A DNA stretch of 64,000 nucleotides from Methylocystis iwaonis (GTDB lineage: Bacteria > Pseudomonadota > Alphaproteobacteria > Rhizobiales > Beijerinckiaceae): assembly GCF_027925385.1 (NCBI RefSeq), contig NZ_AP027142.1, positions 3,496,501-3,560,500 of the forward strand. The letters are read 5' to 3'. The notes under the pieces were generated by a model that ran no database searches, had not been told where the DNA came from, and saw only the letters and a program-made list of their open reading frames with translations. This document shows positions 1 to 8,604 of this stretch, piece after piece; within the stretch, counting starts at the first letter, position 1, and each line of letters begins with the position of its first letter. Made by a program: the position numbers and the translations under genes.

Positions 1-156
1 ACTGTCGATTGGGCGAAACGAGAAAGCGCACGCGCCAATATGCGCGTGTTGGTGAAGCGCATCCTGAAAAAATACGGCTATCCGCCGGACCTTGCGGAAG
101 AAGCCGTTCAAACCGTGCTGGCCCAGGCCGAGGCGCTTCTGCAGGAAATCGCTTGA
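1..156 (+). CDS. hsdR: Type I restriction enzyme R subunit (HsdR), C-terminal end only
   Basis: The window opens inside this gene. Frame 1 is open for 51 codons to a TGA at 154-156 and ends in a conserved HsdR tail pattern (VDWAKRE near the start, then [16 protein letters not shown] and a short helix). HsdR is the ATP-dependent translocase and nuclease subunit of type I restriction-modification systems, working with HsdM and HsdS. The rest of the system lies to the left of the window. Its place next to a broken integrase and a tRNA gene fits a restriction island. The family call rests on recognition of a short tail, so I am fairly but not fully sure. Confidence 0.7.
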   Translation, partial: TVDWAKRESARANMRVLVKRILKKYGYPPDLAEEAVQTVLAQAEALLQEIA

Positions 157-270
157 TGGAAATCCGCCGCAGGCGGTGGGGTTAAAGTTCAGGGCCTCGG
201 AGGGTCATATCGATCGGGCTCCCTTTCACGCGGAAATTTTTTCTGTCCGCGAAAGATAATCATTCACCGA

Positions 271-1271
271 TCACGCTCGCAACGGGATGACAACCCCGCC
301 ACGGCGCATCTCCTCGCACCTTTCCGCCCACCAAGCCATCATGCGGACGCGCTCGTCCCAAAAATCCGCGCGGGCATAGGCGCGCCGAACCGAGTCATTG
401 TCGACGTGAGCCAATTGGCGTTCGATGGCGTCGGCATTCCACAATCCCGATTCGTTCAGAATTGACGAAGCCGCAGACCGGAAACCGTGCCCCGTTATTT
501 CCTCCTTGCCGAATCCGAGGCGACGCAATGCGGCGTTGATTGTGTTCTCGCTCATGCAGCGGTTCGCCGAGCGAACGGAAGGGAAAAGGAATTTGCCGTC
601 ACCGGTGATTGCGTGAAGTTCTCGCAACAGGGCGACGGCTTGGGGCGCGAGGGGAACCCGATGTGCGCTTCATTTTCATCTTTTCCGCCGGTATTGCCCA
701 GACTGCGGCTTCCAGGTCGAATTCCGACCATCCGGCCGCGCGTAGTTCGCCAGGGCGGACGAAAGTCAGCGAAAGCAGGTCCAGCGCGATCCTGGTTTCA
801 GGCGCGCCTTCGTAATCCCAAATGGCGCGCAGCAAGCCTCCGAATGCCTTTGGCTCGATTATTGCCGCCCGATGGCGCACCACCGGCGCGATGATAGCTC
901 CTCTAAGCGCTCCAGTCGGATCGGTGTCGGCGCGGCCAGTGGCGACGGCGTAACGAAAAACCTGCCCGATGGTCGCACGTAACCGGCGCGCAGTCTCATG
1001 GCGGCCCCGCGCTTCGACGGCACGCAGGACCCGGAGAACTTCTGGGGCGCTGATTTCGGAAATCGGGCGCGCCCCAATATCGGACTTGGCGAGGCTCAAC
1101 AGCCATTTGATCTTGGAGAGCGTCCGGTCGGCATTTTCCTCGCGGCGCTTCTTGTCTCCAGCGCTTCGCCCCGTCCGGTGTGATCCAAAGCTGGAGGCCT
1201 CCGCCGTCCGAAAGCTTCCTGAGTCGGTCGCTGGGCTTGGCGTTGCGGATTTCAAGATCGTTGAGCGGCAT
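271..1271 (-). pseudogene. Decayed P4-type tyrosine integrase
   Basis: Three reading frames together resemble one P4/CP4-57-like integrase of about 400 residues. The N-terminus (MPLNDLEIRNAKPSDRLRK, DUF4102-like arm-binding domain) starts at 1271. The frame breaks after GAKRWR near 1145-1160, and about 60-70 residues expected before the core-binding domain are missing. The second frame runs through the core domain (ARGRHETARRLRATIG, then TFVRPGELR with the first catalytic Arg) to MKMK near 670. A second frameshift there moves the rest (HGFRSAAS box, LAHVDNDSVRRAYARADFW with the likely catalytic Tyr) into another frame ending at 271. With two frame breaks and an internal deletion it is almost certainly inactive. 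It sits 160 bp from the 3' end of tRNA-Thr, the usual position for an island integrase. Confidence 0.85.
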
Positions 1272-1431
1272 GTTGGTATCGCCCTGAAAGCGGGGAATAT
1301 GCCAACAACGATACCAACGAATTTGTTGGACACAACCGGACGACAAAGGACGCCCTCAGACTACGAATTTGCCTGAAGGCTTTGTTTTTCAGCGATTTTT
1401 AGACGGATTTGGACGTTCTCGGAGGTAGATA

Positions 1432-1507
1432 TGGTGCCGCAAGAGGGATTCGAACCCCCGACCCCATCATTACGAATGATGTGCTCTACCAGCTGAGCTA
1501 TTGCGGC
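1432..1507 (-). tRNA. tRNA-Thr (anticodon CGU)
   Basis: A 76-nt cloverleaf can be folded on the minus strand. The 7-bp acceptor stem pairs GCCGCAA (1507-1501) with TTGCGGC, the T arm carries GGTTCGAATCC, the 7-nt anticodon loop TTCGTAA gives CGU (Thr, codon ACG), and CCA is encoded at 1434-1432. Its 3' end faces the broken integrase, so it is the likely attachment site of the island on the left. The gene itself appears intact. Confidence 0.95.
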
Positions 1508-1613
1508 ATGCGCGGCTCTGGGCGCGCGGGTTTCTCTTATCGGCGTGCGGCTGGTTTTTCAAGCGTCTTGGTTGCAAGATTTTGTGAGTCGCGCCTTCCG
1601 CCCGGTCGAGCCG

Positions 1614-1955
1614 TCAACGCTTGGCCGCCTTGGACTCGCTCGGCAGTTCCGCAAGCGCCTGCTGACGCAGCTTCTCGATCTCGAGCCGGGTTTTCTTGGC
1701 TTCGGCGCGCGCAACTTTGGCGGCGCGGCGCACCGGCAGATGGCCGAGCCAGGAGGAGACGCCGCCGGCGAGCACGCCGAGCGCCATCGCGGCCAGGACG
1801 ACCAGATACATCGGCGCTTCGACAGAAGGCGCGTCGGCCGGATTGGCCGCGAAAGGATCGAGCCCGATCTTCACCATCGCGCGATTGGCCATGGAAAAGA
1901 ACAGGATGATCAACGCCAGCGGAACGAAGACGAGGACTCGCAGAATGGATTTCAT
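1614..1955 (-). CDS. LapA-domain (DUF1049) small inner-membrane protein
   Basis: A 113-residue protein with two hydrophobic segments (about residues 5-22 and 50-72) separated by a short hydrophilic stretch, followed by a basic/acidic amphipathic helix (RRAAKVARAEAKKTRLEIEKLRQQ) likely to form a coiled coil. This layout, including a Gly-rich second segment ending SSWLGHLPVRR, matches the lipopolysaccharide assembly protein A domain family. In E. coli LapA is an inner-membrane protein that works with LapB in controlling lipopolysaccharide synthesis; the role here is inferred from family only. It follows ihfB on the same strand, the order ihfB-lapA being common in proteobacteria. Confidence 0.75.
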   Translation of the reverse strand: MKSILRVLVFVPLALIILFFSMANRAMVKIGLDPFAANPADAPSVEAPMYLVVLAAMALGVLAGGVSSWLGHLPVRRAAKVARAEAKKTRLEIEKLRQQALAELPSESKAAKR

Positions 1956-2060
1956 TGCCTCTCCCTAACGTCGACCGCGCGCCGGCTTGTTGGCAGCGCA
2001 TCGGCCGCGGGAGCCCGGCGTCATGATGGCGCCGCGCCCGATCGAGCGCGGCGGCTGGCG

Positions 2061-2351
2061 TCAGCCCTGGTAGTTCTCGTTCAGGCGTTCGCGCATCTCC
2101 TTGCCCGTCTTGAAGAAGGGCACGGATTTTTCCTGCACGGAGACTTGCGCGCCCGTGCGCGGGTTGCGGCCAGTGCGCGCGTCCCGTTTCTTGACCGAGA
2201 AAGCGCCGAAACCGCGCAGCTCAACCCGGTCGCCGCGCGCCAGAGCCGCTGTGATCTCGTCGAGGATCGTGCTGACGATCGTCTCGACGTCACGTTGGTA
2301 AAGATGACCGTTGCGGCGTGCAATTCGCTGAATAAGCTCCGACTTGATCAT
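2061..2351 (-). CDS. ihfB: Integration host factor subunit beta
   Basis: A 96-residue HU/IHF-fold protein beginning [23 protein letters not shown]. The DNA-binding arm signature [24 protein letters not shown] is intact, with the conserved RNP turn that intercalates into the minor groove. IHF is an alpha-beta heterodimer that sharply bends DNA in transcription, recombination and replication; the alpha subunit is not in this window. A longer in-frame ATG at 2423 would add 24 residues not found in the family, so the start at 2351 is preferred. It lies 47 bp downstream of sppA on the same strand, a common arrangement in Rhizobiales. Confidence 0.93.
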   Translation of the reverse strand: MIKSELIQRIARRNGHLYQRDVETIVSTILDEITAALARGDRVELRGFGAFSVKKRDARTGRNPRTGAQVSVQEKSVPFFKTGKEMRERLNENYQG

Positions 2352-2398
2352 GTTGGCTCTAGTGTCCTTTTCTGCTGAAAATCGACCTCGGGTCGGCG

Positions 2399-3370
2399 TC
2401 AGCGCGCGTCGAAACCCTGCCAAATCGCCAGAAGACCGTCAAGACTCGCGCTCCGCTCGGCGCTCGCCGCCTGATCCAGCACCTCGGCGATGGCGGCGAG
2501 GCCGGCGACCCTGGCGAGCGCGGCCGCGCCTTCGACGAGCCCAAGACGCTCGATGCTCGATTTCTTCTTCCAGTCCCGGACCGGCAAGTCCTTGGCGATG
2601 TTCTTATTGGTCTCGAGCCAGATGATCGCCTCGCGCTCGCCGCCGATAATATCCACGAGCTTGAGCGGCACACCCTGACGCGCGGTGAAAACGCGGCCGT
2701 CCGCGACCTTCGCCAGCTCGGCGTCGTCGAGCCCCCTGCGCTGCTTCACAAGCTCCTTGAACCAGCCATAGGAGTCGGCGACGAGGTTGGCGATCGCCGC
2801 CTTGGCCGCCTCGCTCGTGGGCTCGTAGCCATTGGGCGCGGCTTTCAGGGGCGAGGATTTCACCTCTTCGACCTTTACGCCGACATTTTCCAAAAGCTTG
2901 TAGAAATTGGGAAACTGGAACAGGACGCCGACCGAGCCGACGAGCGAATTGCTCTCGGCGACGATCGTATTGGCGGCGAGCGCCGCAATGTAAGCGCCGG
3001 AGGCCGCAACCGTGCCGACGACTGCGACGACGGGCTTTTTCTCGCCGAGGCGCCGCAGCTCGTTGTAGAGCCTCTCGGCTCCTGTCGTCGTCCCGCCGGG
3101 GCTATCGATCGTCAGCAGCACCGCCTTTGCCTGGCTCGATTCCCCGATCTTCTTGATGAGGTCGATCGTATCCTTGTCGCCGGTGATCACGCCCTGCAGC
3201 GACAGTCGGGCGACGTGGGGCGTAAGCTTGTCAGGAGAATCAGCGCCCGACAGCCGCGAGAGCGCAATGAGCGCGGCGATCACGGCCGCAACAATGGCGC
3301 CCATGCGCCACCAGCCGAGTTTTCGCCGCAACCGCCGACGGTCGAGCAAATAATCCGTGGTTGCCGTCAT
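2399..3370 (-). CDS. sppA: Signal peptide peptidase SppA, short form (family S49)
   Basis: A 323-residue membrane-anchored serine protease. After a basic N-terminus there is one transmembrane segment (about residues 23-39), then a crotonase-like S49 domain. [15 protein letters not shown] is the family signature, Ser124 in [11 protein letters not shown] is the likely nucleophile and Lys176 in SSPLKAAPN the likely general base. SppA degrades signal peptides left in the inner membrane after secretion. The short single-domain length is usual for alphaproteobacteria and bacilli, unlike the tandem 67-kDa E. coli form. ihfB follows on the same strand. Confidence 0.93.
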   Translation of the reverse strand: MTATTDYLLDRRRLRRKLGWWRMGAIVAAVIAALIALSRLSGADSPDKLTPHVARLSLQGVITGDKDTIDLIKKIGESSQAKAVLLTIDSPGGTTTGAERLYNELRRLGEKKPVVAVVGTVAASGAYIAALAANTIVAESNSLVGSVGVLFQFPNFYKLLENVGVKVEEVKSSPLKAAPNGYEPTSEAAKAAIANLVADSYGWFKELVKQRRGLDDAELAKVADGRVFTARQGVPLKLVDIIGGEREAIIWLETNKNIAKDLPVRDWKKKSSIERLGLVEGAAALARVAGLAAIAEVLDQAASAERSASLDGLLAIWQGFDAR

Positions 3371-3468
3371 TCATCGCTCCTGGCAGCGCTGTGCTGCGGG
3401 CAGTAGGTAAGCGCCGCTGGGGCGGTTTGCAAAGCCCACGCCGCGAAAGGGCTCAAATTTTCGCAAAA

Positions 3469-3789
3469 TCAGCCGCGCTGCGTCGACTCGCGCAGCCAGG
3501 CGGCATAGGCGGGATCCGTATCGGCCGCGTCGACGCGGAGTATCTCCGGCGTCTCGTAGCTGTGCAGGCGGCGCACCAAAGCCGCGAGCGCCGCATAATC
3601 TTCCGTGCGGTGCTTCATCTCGATTCGGAATTCGGACTCCTCGCAGCATGCGCCTTTCCAGACGTAGAGGCTGGAGATCGGCGTGATCTGCACGCAGGCG
3701 GCGAGCTTTTCGGCGAGAGCGGCATGCGCTAGGGCGCGCGCCTTCTCGTCCGAATCGATCGTCGTCACCAGGATCGAGACGCCGCTCAT
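3469..3789 (-). CDS. cutA: CutA1 divalent cation tolerance protein
   Basis: A 106-residue protein with the complete CutA1 pattern: ILVTTIDSDEKARALAHAALAEKLAACVQI, then SLYVWKGA and the C-terminal YETPEILRVDAADTDPAYAAWL. CutA1 forms very stable trimers of PII-like fold and was linked to copper/divalent cation tolerance in E. coli; its biochemical function is still unclear. The ATG at 3789 begins one base after the stop codon of the upstream degP-like gene, so the two are probably translationally coupled. A longer frame to 4041 runs through degP and is a shadow. Confidence 0.93.
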   Translation of the reverse strand: MSGVSILVTTIDSDEKARALAHAALAEKLAACVQITPISSLYVWKGACCEESEFRIEMKHRTEDYAALAALVRRLHSYETPEILRVDAADTDPAYAAWLRESTQRG

Positions 3790-3790
3790 C

Positions 3791-5242
3791 CTAGCCGCCG
3801 ACGACCGTGGTGAAGACCTGCCCGCCGCGCGCCAGCGTGATCTTCCAGTAATAAGCGCGGCTGGAGACGGCCTTTTCGAGGTCGCGGGTCGTCTCGATTT
3901 TCTGGTCGTTGACCGCGAGCACGACGTCGCCGCGCTGCAGATTGAGCTGCTGGGCGAAGGAGCCGTCCTCGATCTCGGACACGACGACGCCATTGGCGGC
4001 GCCCTGGACCGACATTTCCTCGACGACGGCCGGCGAGACATTGACCACCGTGGCGCCGGCGAAAGGCGACGGGCCCTTAAGCTTGATGGTATCGCGCGGC
4101 GGCGTCTCGGGCGCGGGGGTCAGGCGCATTTGCGCAACGATCTTCTTGCCGCCGCGGAGCACGCCGAGCGTCGCCTGCCCGCCGAGCGGCTTGGTGCCCA
4201 GGCGATAGCCGACCGCCTCCGGATCGTCCGCCGTTTGGCCGTCGATGGAGACAATCACGTCGCCGCGCTTTAGCCCCGCATCGGCGGCAGGCCCCTTGGG
4301 GTCGATGTCGGCGAGCAGCGCGCCGGTCGGGCGATCGAGCCCCAGACCTTCGGCGATCTCCTGAGAGATGGTTTGCAGCGTCGCGCCGAGCCACGGGCGC
4401 TTGACCATCTTGCCGCCGCCCTTGGCCGCAAGCAGCACGCTTTTCACCATATTGACGGGGATCGCGAAGCCAATGCCGATGGAGCCGCCGGACTTCGAGA
4501 AGATCGCTGAATTAATGCCGACGACGCGGGCGTTCATATCGACGAGCGGGCCACCGGAGTTGCCGGGATTGATGGCGGCGTCCGTCTGAATGAAGAAGCC
4601 ATAGTCGGAGATGCCGACATGGGTGCGCGCCAGGGCCGAGACGATGCCTTGCGTGACAGTTTGGCCGACGCCGAAGGGATTGCCGATGGCGAGCGCCAGA
4701 TCGCCGACTTCGAGCGCGTCCGAATCGCCAAGCTCCATCGTCGGGAAGTTCGTTCCCTCGGTAAGCTTCAGCACGGCGAGATCGGTGCGGGGATCGCGCA
4801 GCAGGATTTTGGCGGGGATCTCGCGCTTGTCGGCGAGCGCGACCTTCACGTCGGTCATGCCCTCGATGACGTGGTTATTTGTCACGACGAGACCCGCGGG
4901 GTCGACGATGACGCCGGAGCCGAGCGACTGCGCTGTATTGGAGCGGCCCGGCATGCCGCCACCCTCGCCGAAGAAGCGGCGAAAGATCGGGTCGTCGAGG
5001 AAGGGATTGGCCGGCATGCGCTCGACGCGCGAGGCGAAGACGTTGACGACCGCCGGCTGGGCTTTTTTGACGACCGGGGCGAAGGAAAGCGTGATCTCTG
5101 CGCGGCTTTTGGGAACGACGCTGCCCTCTACCGCCTGCGCATGCGCGGGCGCGGGCTCGGCCGCGCGTTCGATATAGGCGGCGCTAACGCCGGCCGCGCA
5201 GGCAAAAGCTCCAAAAACAAGGTGGCGCAGATCGAGGCGCAT
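3791..5242 (-). CDS. degP: Periplasmic serine protease of the DegP/HtrA (Do) family
   Basis: A 483-residue HtrA protease. A signal peptide (about residues 1-36, ending AHAQA) leads to a trypsin-like domain with catalytic His124 (TNNHVIEG), Asp154 (RTDLAVL) and Ser229 (GNSGGPL). Two PDZ domains follow, about 280-370 and 395-475, the second with the RGDVVLAVNDQKI pattern. It should degrade or hold misfolded envelope proteins in the periplasm. The region after the signal peptide contains a Gly-rich loop (FFGEGGGMPG) of the kind forming the LA loop in DegP. cutA follows after one base. It could equally be named degQ or mucD, as sequence alone does not separate these paralogues. Confidence 0.92.
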   Translation of the reverse strand: MRLDLRHLVFGAFACAAGVSAAYIERAAEPAPAHAQAVEGSVVPKSRAEITLSFAPVVKKAQPAVVNVFASRVERMPANPFLDDPIFRRFFGEGGGMPGRSNTAQSLGSGVIVDPAGLVVTNNHVIEGMTDVKVALADKREIPAKILLRDPRTDLAVLKLTEGTNFPTMELGDSDALEVGDLALAIGNPFGVGQTVTQGIVSALARTHVGISDYGFFIQTDAAINPGNSGGPLVDMNARVVGINSAIFSKSGGSIGIGFAIPVNMVKSVLLAAKGGGKMVKRPWLGATLQTISQEIAEGLGLDRPTGALLADIDPKGPAADAGLKRGDVIVSIDGQTADDPEAVGYRLGTKPLGGQATLGVLRGGKKIVAQMRLTPAPETPPRDTIKLKGPSPFAGATVVNVSPAVVEEMSVQGAANGVVVSEIEDGSFAQQLNLQRGDVVLAVNDQKIETTRDLEKAVSSRAYYWKITLARGGQVFTTVVGG

Positions 5243-5349
5243 CAGCCGCTCCGGAAAGAGAATCCAACGGGGCGGTATATAAGCATGAATTCTGGCGACC
5301 GCGAGGATGCAGCTATGGACCGCCGCCTTTGGGCGCGCTTAGCAGATCC

Positions 5350-5408
5350 AAAAAGCTGGAGCGCATTCTTTTCGCAAAAGTCTATCGACGTTTGCGGAGT
5401 GCCTTTAG
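5350..5408. repeat. Dispersed palindromic repeat, second half of the bioB-tail element
   Basis: AAAAAGCTGGAGCGCATTC, then TTTTCGCAAAAGTCTATCG and a matching right arm ending TTTAG. The same sequence with few changes occurs at 50103-50162. The arms around CTATC form a hairpin (CGCAAA pairing with TTTGCG, GCGCATTC with GGAGTGC imperfectly). Its right end overlaps the stop codon of the DUF4260 gene. Confidence 0.7.
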
Positions 5409-5833
5409 AAGCGAGCCTGAAGGCTCGCGGTCCGGGGCGCCGCCTTTCCAACCGGACCAAGATGCGTGGCGGAGAAGCTCACGCCATATTTGAGCCCGAA
5501 GCCCAGCAGCCGATCGAAGCCGATGTGGGCCAAATGGATCGCTGCGATCTGCATGAGCAGCGGCTGCCCGGTCGCGGCGCCCAAGACGCCATAGGCGAAG
5601 GGGCCGATGGTCGTGTGGGCGAGATTATAGGCGATCGCCCCGAGCCGCGGCCCAGCGAGATAAGCCAAGAGCGAAAGGTCCGGGAACAGAAACAGCAGCG
5701 CGAAACGTCCCCAGTCGCCGCCGGCCTGCGCGTAATAGAAAAGGGCGGCCGCCATCAGCGCCGCCCCTTCAATTCTCAGCAAAAGCTTCGGCGCGCCGGA
5801 AACAAAACCCGGTTCCGCGCCGATCGTCTTCAT
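5405..5833 (-). CDS. DUF4260-like integral membrane protein
   Basis: A 142-residue protein with about four hydrophobic segments (for example LLLRIEGAALMAAALFYYAQAG, FALLFLFPDLSLLAYLAGPRLGAIAYNLAHT, and IAAIHLAHIGFDRLLGFGLKY). FPDLS, YNxAHTTIGP and HIGFDRLLGFGLKY are features of the DUF4260 family, which has no known function. It starts at the ATG at 5833, four bases after the rplQ stop, so it is very likely the last gene of the ribosomal transcription unit. The last eight codons (TASLQARF) are encoded by a palindromic repeat found elsewhere in the window, and the stop codon lies in another repeat, so the native C-terminus has probably been replaced. Confidence 0.8.
   Translation of the reverse strand: MKTIGAEPGFVSGAPKLLLRIEGAALMAAALFYYAQAGGDWGRFALLFLFPDLSLLAYLAGPRLGAIAYNLAHTTIGPFAYGVLGAATGQPLLMQIAAIHLAHIGFDRLLGFGLKYGVSFSATHLGPVGKAAPRTASLQARF
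5412..5440. repeat. Palindromic repeat with GAAGGCTCGCGGTCC core
   Basis: GCGAGCCTGAAGGCTCGC is a short palindrome followed by GGTCCGGGG. Related copies lie at about 22016-22041 and at 28362-28389. This copy codes for the C-terminal tail of the DUF4260 protein on the minus strand. Confidence 0.7.
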
Positions 5834-5837
5834 GGGC

Positions 5838-6251
5838 TTACGCCGCCTCTTCTTCGACCTGAACCGGGCCGGAGTCCTGACCGCGCGCATTGACGTCGCG
5901 ATCGACGAATTCGATGACGGCCATCGGCGCATTGTCGCCATAGCGGAAGCCCGCCTTCAGAACGCGGGTGTAGCCGCCATTGCGCTCCTTGTAGCGTGGG
6001 CCGAGAACGTCGAAGAGCTTCGCGACGAGCTTGACGTCCTTGATCTGGGCGATCGCCTGACGGCGGGCGTGCAGATCGCCCCGCTTGCCGAGCGTCACCA
6101 GCTTCTCGACCACGGGACGAAGATCCTTCGCCTTCGGCAGAGTGGTGATGATCAGCTCATGCTTGATGAGCGCCTGCGCCATATTCGCGAACATGGCCTT
6201 GCGGTGCTCATGGGTGCGGCCGAAACGGCGCTTCTTGTGACCGTGATACAT
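5838..6251 (-). CDS. rplQ: 50S ribosomal protein L17
   Basis: 137 residues beginning [32 protein letters not shown], the L17 signature. L17 binds 23S rRNA near the exit tunnel. The C-terminal 20 residues, after [15 protein letters not shown], form an acidic tail as in other alphaproteobacteria. It closes the alpha operon as in most bacteria, but 148 bp separate it from rpoA and that gap is filled by a palindromic repeat. Confidence 0.98.
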   Translation of the reverse strand: MYHGHKKRRFGRTHEHRKAMFANMAQALIKHELIITTLPKAKDLRPVVEKLVTLGKRGDLHARRQAIAQIKDVKLVAKLFDVLGPRYKERNGGYTRVLKAGFRYGDNAPMAVIEFVDRDVNARGQDSGPVQVEEEAA

Positions 6252-6307
6252 GTGGCTCTCCGTTGCTTATGCGGCCGCCGTGCCAAGGTACGGCCGTCTC
6301 CTTATGT

Positions 6308-6391
6308 CCCTCTCCCGTTTGCGGGAGAGGGTGGCCCCTGCGGAGCAGGGGTCGGGTGAGGGCCCTCATTTCTCCCGCAAGCGGGAGAAGG
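6308..6391. repeat. REP-like palindromic element between rpoA and rplQ
   Basis: CCCTCTCCCG-TTTG-CGGGAGAGGG is a perfect 10-bp stem at 6308-6331. A second hairpin (CCCCTGCGGAGCAGGGG) and a third (TCTCCCGC-AA-GCGGGAGA) follow. A related element lies at 13374-13480, and fragments flank the IS at 36987. Transcribed in the rpoA-rplQ gap it would form a strong RNA structure without a T-run, so it is more likely a stability or processing element than a terminator. Confidence 0.8.
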
Positions 6392-6399
6392 GCGCAAAC

Positions 6400-7419
6400 T
6401 CAATAATGCTCTTCGAACCGCTTGGCGAGATCGTCGATGTTCTCCGGCGGCCAGCCGGGGACTTCCATGCCCAGATGCAGGCCCATCTGCGCAAGGACTT
6501 CCTTGATCTCGTTCAAGGATTTGCGGCCGAAGTTCGGGGTGCGGAGCATTTCCGCCTCCGACTTCTGAATAAGGTCGCCGATATAGACGATATTGTCGTT
6601 CTTCAGGCAATTCGCCGAGCGCACCGAAAGCTCCAGCTCGTCGACCTTCTTGAGCAGCGCCGGATTGAAGGCGAGCTGCGGGATCGACGGGGCGGCCTCT
6701 TCGCGGCGCGGCTCCTCGAAATTGACGAAGACGTTCAGCTGATCCTGCAGGATGCGCGCCGAGAAAGCGAGCGCGTCCTCCGGCGTGATCGCGCCATTGG
6801 TCTCGACGGTCAGCGTCAGCTTGTCATAGTCGAGCACCTGGCCTTCGCGGGTGTTCTCGACGCGATAGCTGACCTTCTTCACCGGCGAATAAAGGCTGTC
6901 CACCGGGATGAGGCCGATCGGCGCATCCTCGGCGCGATTGCGGTCAGCCGGCACATAGCCCTTGCCGGTCGAAATGGTGAATTCGACGCGGAACTCGGCG
7001 CCCTCGTCGAGCGTGCAGATGACGAGGTCGGGGTTGAGAACCTGCACGTCGCCCGTCGCCTGAATGTCGCCAGCGGTGACAATGCCCGGGCCCGTCTTCT
7101 TGAGCGTCAGGCGCTTCACGCCCTCGCCCTGATACTTGACCGAAATGTCCTTGATGTTGAGGACGATGTCGGTCACGTCCTCGCGCACGCCGGGGATCGA
7201 CGAAAATTCGTGCAGAACGCCGTCGATGTGAATCGAGGTGATCGCCGCGCCCTGCAGCGACGAGAGAAGAATGCGGCGCAGGGCGTTGCCGAGCGTCACG
7301 CCGAAGCCCCGCTCCAGCGGCTCGGCAACGGCGGTCGCCACGCGGCGCGGATCGTCGCCGGGCGTCACGTCGAGCTTGTTCGGCTTGATGAGTTCCTGCC
7401 AGTTCTTCTGGATGCTCAC
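6400..7419 (-). CDS. rpoA: DNA-directed RNA polymerase subunit alpha
   Basis: 339 residues. The N-terminal dimerisation domain ([13 protein letters not shown], then [29 protein letters not shown]) is followed by a linker and the alpha-CTD (about 255-330, [45 protein letters not shown]), which contacts activators and UP elements. The start is the GTG at 7419, giving SIQKNWQEL as in relatives; the longer frame to 7557 reaches back through the whole rpsK-rpoA gap and is not conserved. It lies 103 bp downstream of rpsK in the alpha operon. Confidence 0.98.
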   Translation of the reverse strand: MSIQKNWQELIKPNKLDVTPGDDPRRVATAVAEPLERGFGVTLGNALRRILLSSLQGAAITSIHIDGVLHEFSSIPGVREDVTDIVLNIKDISVKYQGEGVKRLTLKKTGPGIVTAGDIQATGDVQVLNPDLVICTLDEGAEFRVEFTISTGKGYVPADRNRAEDAPIGLIPVDSLYSPVKKVSYRVENTREGQVLDYDKLTLTVETNGAITPEDALAFSARILQDQLNVFVNFEEPRREEAAPSIPQLAFNPALLKKVDELELSVRSANCLKNDNIVYIGDLIQKSEAEMLRTPNFGRKSLNEIKEVLAQMGLHLGMEVPGWPPENIDDLAKRFEEHY

Positions 7420-7522
7420 TGGGGCGCCTTTCCTTGAAGCTCCTGAACGCGGCTCCGGCGGGGAGGAGCCGGGGCCGCGCGAAATATGCTCGATTGAAAG
7501 CAGGCTTCCTATTGCCGTAGCG

Positions 7523-7912
7523 TCAGACGCGACGGCGCTTGCGCGGACGGCAACCATTGTGCGGGATCGGCGTCACGTCGCGGATCGACGTAACGGTGAA
7601 GCCCGCCGCCTGCAGCGCGCGCAGAGCCGATTCGCGGCCCGAACCGGGGCCCGAAACCTCGACTTCGAGCGTGCGCACGCCATGCTCGCCGGCCTTGCGG
7701 GCGGCGTCCTCGGCGGCCATCTGCGCGGCGTAGGGGGTCGACTTACGCGAACCCTTGAAGCCCATCGAGCCGGCCGACGACCACGACACAGTATTGCCTT
7801 GAGCGTCGGTGATGGTGATCATCGTGTTGTTGAACGTCGAGTTCACATGCGCGACGCCGGAGACGATGTTCTTGCGCTCGCGACGACGAACGCGGGTAGT
7901 GTCCTTGGCCAT
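7523..7912 (-). CDS. rpsK: 30S ribosomal protein S11
   Basis: 129 residues with the S11 core [42 protein letters not shown] and C-terminal [19 protein letters not shown]11 sits on the 30S platform near the Shine-Dalgarno helix. In this operon, rpsM lies upstream and rpoA downstream. Confidence 0.98.
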   Translation of the reverse strand: MAKDTTRVRRRERKNIVSGVAHVNSTFNNTMITITDAQGNTVSWSSAGSMGFKGSRKSTPYAAQMAAEDAARKAGEHGVRTLEVEVSGPGSGRESALRALQAAGFTVTSIRDVTPIPHNGCRPRKRRRV

Positions 7913-8011
7913 TTAACTCTTGCCTTTCGATATCGACGCCGCCGTAACGCCAGCGGCTCCACCTTGCAGGCAGCCAGAGTTACCGACTGCCCGACTTGAC
8001 GATTGCCGGAA

Positions 8012-8380
8012 TTACTTCTTCTTGCCGGCGATCGGCTTCGCCTTGCCCTTGCGGGTGCGGGCGTTGGTATGCGTGCGCTGGCCGCGAACCGGAAGCTGAC
8101 GGCGGTGGCGCAGGCCACGGTAGCAGCCGAGGTCCATCAGGCGCTTGATGTTGATCGCGACTTCGCGGCGCAGATCGCCTTCCACGAGATAGTCACGGTC
8201 GATGGTCTCGCGGATTTGCAGGACTTCCGCGTCGGTAAGCTGGGCCACGCGGCGCTCGGCCGGGATGCTCACCTTCTCGCAGATTTCTTCAGCCTTCTTG
8301 GGGCCGATGCCGTGAATATACTGAAGCGCGATGACGACGCGCTTGTTGGTCGGGATGTTGACGCCTGCGATACGTGCCAC
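8012..8380 (-). CDS. rpsM: 30S ribosomal protein S13
   Basis: 122 residues. The S13 N-terminus ([25 protein letters not shown]) and the basic C-terminal tail ([23 protein letters not shown]) contacting the P-site tRNA are intact. The start is the GTG at 8380: a GGAG lies six bases upstream, and the ATG at 8392 is part of that ribosome-binding site. It is the first gene of the alpha block here, because a terminator-like hairpin at 8480-8509 separates it from the Hsp70 gene upstream. Confidence 0.97.
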   Translation of the reverse strand: MARIAGVNIPTNKRVVIALQYIHGIGPKKAEEICEKVSIPAERRVAQLTDAEVLQIRETIDRDYLVEGDLRREVAINIKRLMDLGCYRGLRHRRQLPVRGQRTHTNARTRKGKAKPIAGKKK

Positions 8381-8479
8381 GATTTTCTCCATTTCGGGCG
8401 ACAGCCTTGCGGCGCCGCCGGAGTGAACCCGCGTCCGGTGGAGGCCGGCCCCTGCGGGTGATTCCGATTGTCCGAACGC

Positions 8480-8509
8480 AAAAACGGAAGCCCTCCGAAG
8501 AGAGCTTCC
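8480..8509 (-). terminator. Intrinsic terminator downstream of the Hsp70-like gene
   Basis: On the minus strand GGAAGC pairs with GCTTCC around a short loop region, followed directly by GTTTTTGC. A second hairpin (GCGAGGGAA / TTCCCTCGC) lies just upstream, about 8571-8600. This would end Hsp70 transcripts before rpsM. Confidence 0.65.
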
Positions 8510-8604
8510 CTCGAATTTCCGTCAGAAGTCAGGCGATAGCGAGCGATCGCGCACGAGTCAAGCAAAACTGGCGAGGGAAATGCGATTTTCTTCCCTCGCG
8601 AGAC

